Below are positions 4,144-5,263 of a stretch of 5,263 nucleotides of DNA, in pieces. The position numbers and the translations under genes are program-made. Source of the DNA: an uncultured Eubacteriales bacterium (lineage in GTDB: Bacteria; Bacillota; Clostridia; Oscillospirales; QAKW01); the NCBI GenBank assembly GCA_902492505.1, contig CABULU010000065.1, positions 1 through 5,263 on the forward strand, written 5' to 3'. How positions within the stretch are numbered: the stretch's first letter is position 1; every line of letters begins with the position of its first letter. The notes under the pieces were generated by a model that was not told where the DNA came from, ran no database searches, and saw only the letters and a list, made by a program, of their open reading frames with translations.

Positions 4144-5263
4144 TCAGTCTTTAATTAAATTGTATTTTTCAAGCAAACGTCCGAGCTTGTCTCCCTTGGG
4201 CAGCAGCGCCATATCCTCTTTGGACAGGAGTTTAAACGCAAGTACCGATGCTGTATAAATAACTCCCGCAACAATAAGCGCCAGCGCCAGACAAACAATA
4301 TTTGAATGTATGAATTTTGCCGAGAAGTACCATGCAAGAAATGCAAGAGAGCAGCTTATAAAGCTGCAAATAAACGGTTTGATAAACGTATCGACTGCCG
4401 GGAAGGAAAATCCGATGTATTTTCTTATAAAAATCATATTTAAAATTGCTATTGCGGCATAGCATAAGAAAGTACCGACCGGCGCTCCCATAATTCCTAT
4501 AAGACGTACCATGATTATATTTGCGGTGAGCTTAATTACAGCGCCGAAGCCCATTGACAAAAGAGCTGTGCTCACCTTGCCGACCGATTGTAAAAATACG
4601 CCTGTAAGCGATGAAAACGATACAAAATAAACCGAAAGCGCCAGTATGTGCAGTGTGGAAATGCCGACCGACCAGTAAGACTGACTGTACAGCAGCTTGA
4701 CTATGGGCTCGCTTAGAAAACTGAGTCCCAGCGTGCAGGGCATTGCTATCATGCCGACAAGCTTTGAGGATGAGCGCATATTGGAAAAGGCTTCGCGCCT
4801 GTCCTTTTTTGCAAACGCTGTTGTGAGAAACGGGAGCACAGCCACGCCGACCGTGACAGTCACCGCCTGAGGAAGATTGAAAAGCGATGAGGTGGCGCCT
4901 ACATACGCGCCGTAGGTGGATTTTACAAGCTCTGTGAGCTTGTCCCCGGCCTCTCCTGCAGCGGAATAGAAAAATTTGAGGTTCCACTTGACAAGAAACA
5001 TGTCAAGCGTGGAGGTGACGCTCATTACAGCTGAGCTTAAGGATATGGGAATAGCGAGCGTTATTATGTTTTTCGCTATTTTTGATGTTCCTCTTGACGG
5101 CAGGGAGCCCTCGGTGTCCCTGCCCAGCTCCTTTTCCGAAAGCACGCGTATTATCATAAATACCGCGCTGGCAAACGAGCCGAATGTAACGCCCAGTACT
5201 CCTCCGCAGGCAAGTATCATAACGTCCGTTATTCCGCGCTTTATCATAATGAATATGATTACA
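4144..5263 (-). CDS. SpoVB/YabM-like MOP-superfamily membrane flippase, C-terminal part, cut by the right edge
   Basis: Polytopic membrane protein of the MATE/MOP superfamily (polysaccharide biosynthesis, SpoVB, MurJ relatives), which moves lipid-linked envelope precursors across the membrane. 372 residues are visible and the frame stays open to the edge. The ATG at 5247 is an internal methionine, since SpoVB/YabM proteins are about 520-530 long. About nine hydrophobic segments can be counted. Family-typical stretches are IPISLSSAVMSVTSTLD (about 70-90 of the visible part), NLPQAVTVTVGVAVLPFLTTAFA, SEPIVKLLYS, a SLTGVFLQSVGK-type segment after helix 10, and MGAPVGTFLCYA. The C-terminal tail is hydrophilic and basic. 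In B. subtilis the equivalent position before mazG is occupied by yabM. The substrate (peptidoglycan, capsule or spore cortex precursor) cannot be told from sequence. Its promoter is outside the window. Confidence 0.9.
   Translation of the reverse strand, partial: VIIFIMIKRGITDVMILACGGVLGVTFGSFASAVFMIIRVLSEKELGRDTEGSLPSRGTSKIAKNIITLAIPISLSSAVMSVTSTLDMFLVKWNLKFFYSAAGEAGDKLTELVKSTYGAYVGATSSLFNLPQAVTVTVGVAVLPFLTTAFAKKDRREAFSNMRSSSKLVGMIAMPCTLGLSFLSEPIVKLLYSQSYWSVGISTLHILALSVYFVSFSSLTGVFLQSVGKVSTALLSMGFGAVIKLTANIIMVRLIGIMGAPVGTFLCYAAIAILNMIFIRKYIGFSFPAVDTFIKPFICSFISCSLAFLAWYFSAKFIHSNIVCLALALIVAGVIYTASVLAFKLLSKEDMALLPKGDKLGRLLEKYNLIKD

Noticed and set aside
5245..5247. ATG at 5247 as the true start of the flippase
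   Set aside because: The frame stays open upstream to the window edge, the family is about 150 residues longer, and no ribosome binding site precedes it; it is an internal methionine.
1..5263. A previously undescribed defence, mobile or biosynthetic system
   Set aside because: Every long minus-strand frame but one (the lipoprotein) belongs to a known housekeeping family, gene order matches a known Firmicutes cluster, and there are no repeats, integrase/transposase fragments or composition breaks visible by eye.

Overview
All six protein-coding genes in this window lie on the minus strand, so transcription runs from right to left. The gene content points to a low-GC Gram-positive bacterium of the class Clostridia, probably Ruminococcaceae/Oscillospiraceae-like. 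The pointers are a MOP flippase–MazG–HU–RqcP gene order (the equivalent of B. subtilis yabM-yabN-yabO, with the HU insertion I recall from clostridia), strong AGGAGG-type ribosome binding sites, near-consensus sigma-A promoters in AT-rich spacers, and a GTP-type PEP carboxykinase. The taxonomic placement is inference.

Layout in the direction of transcription. (1) 5263-4144: C-terminal two thirds of a SpoVB/YabM-like MOP-superfamily membrane flippase; its N-terminus is beyond the right edge. (2) 4130-3438: mazG, a stand-alone nucleoside triphosphate pyrophosphohydrolase, 13 bases behind the flippase and probably co-transcribed. (3) 3333-3061: HU-type nucleoid protein with its own promoter (3381-3409), an AT-rich UP-like stretch and a strong intrinsic terminator (3018-3051). 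(4) 2970-2728: rqcP, the small S4-domain factor of ribosome-associated quality control. It has no visible promoter of its own and ends at a second terminator (2666-2710). (5) 2540-1986: a small lipoprotein of unknown function, driven by a nearly perfect extended -10 promoter (2582-2610). (6) 1989-1141: rsmA, the 16S rRNA dimethyladenosine transferase, overlapping the lipoprotein by four bases. (7) 1068-1: N-terminal 356 residues of pckG, with its own promoter (1110-1138) starting just behind the rsmA stop; its C-terminus is beyond the left edge.

Functionally, the right half is a housekeeping cluster (envelope precursor transport, nucleotide pool cleaning, nucleoid structure, rescue of stalled 50S subunits). 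The middle couples an envelope lipoprotein to ribosome maturation, and the left end is central carbon metabolism at the PEP/oxaloacetate node. I saw no mobile element, CRISPR array, tRNA or rRNA, and no evidence for a novel system. The points most worth a second look are the terminator that separates rqcP from HU, the lipoprotein-rsmA overlap, and the degenerate second half of MazG.
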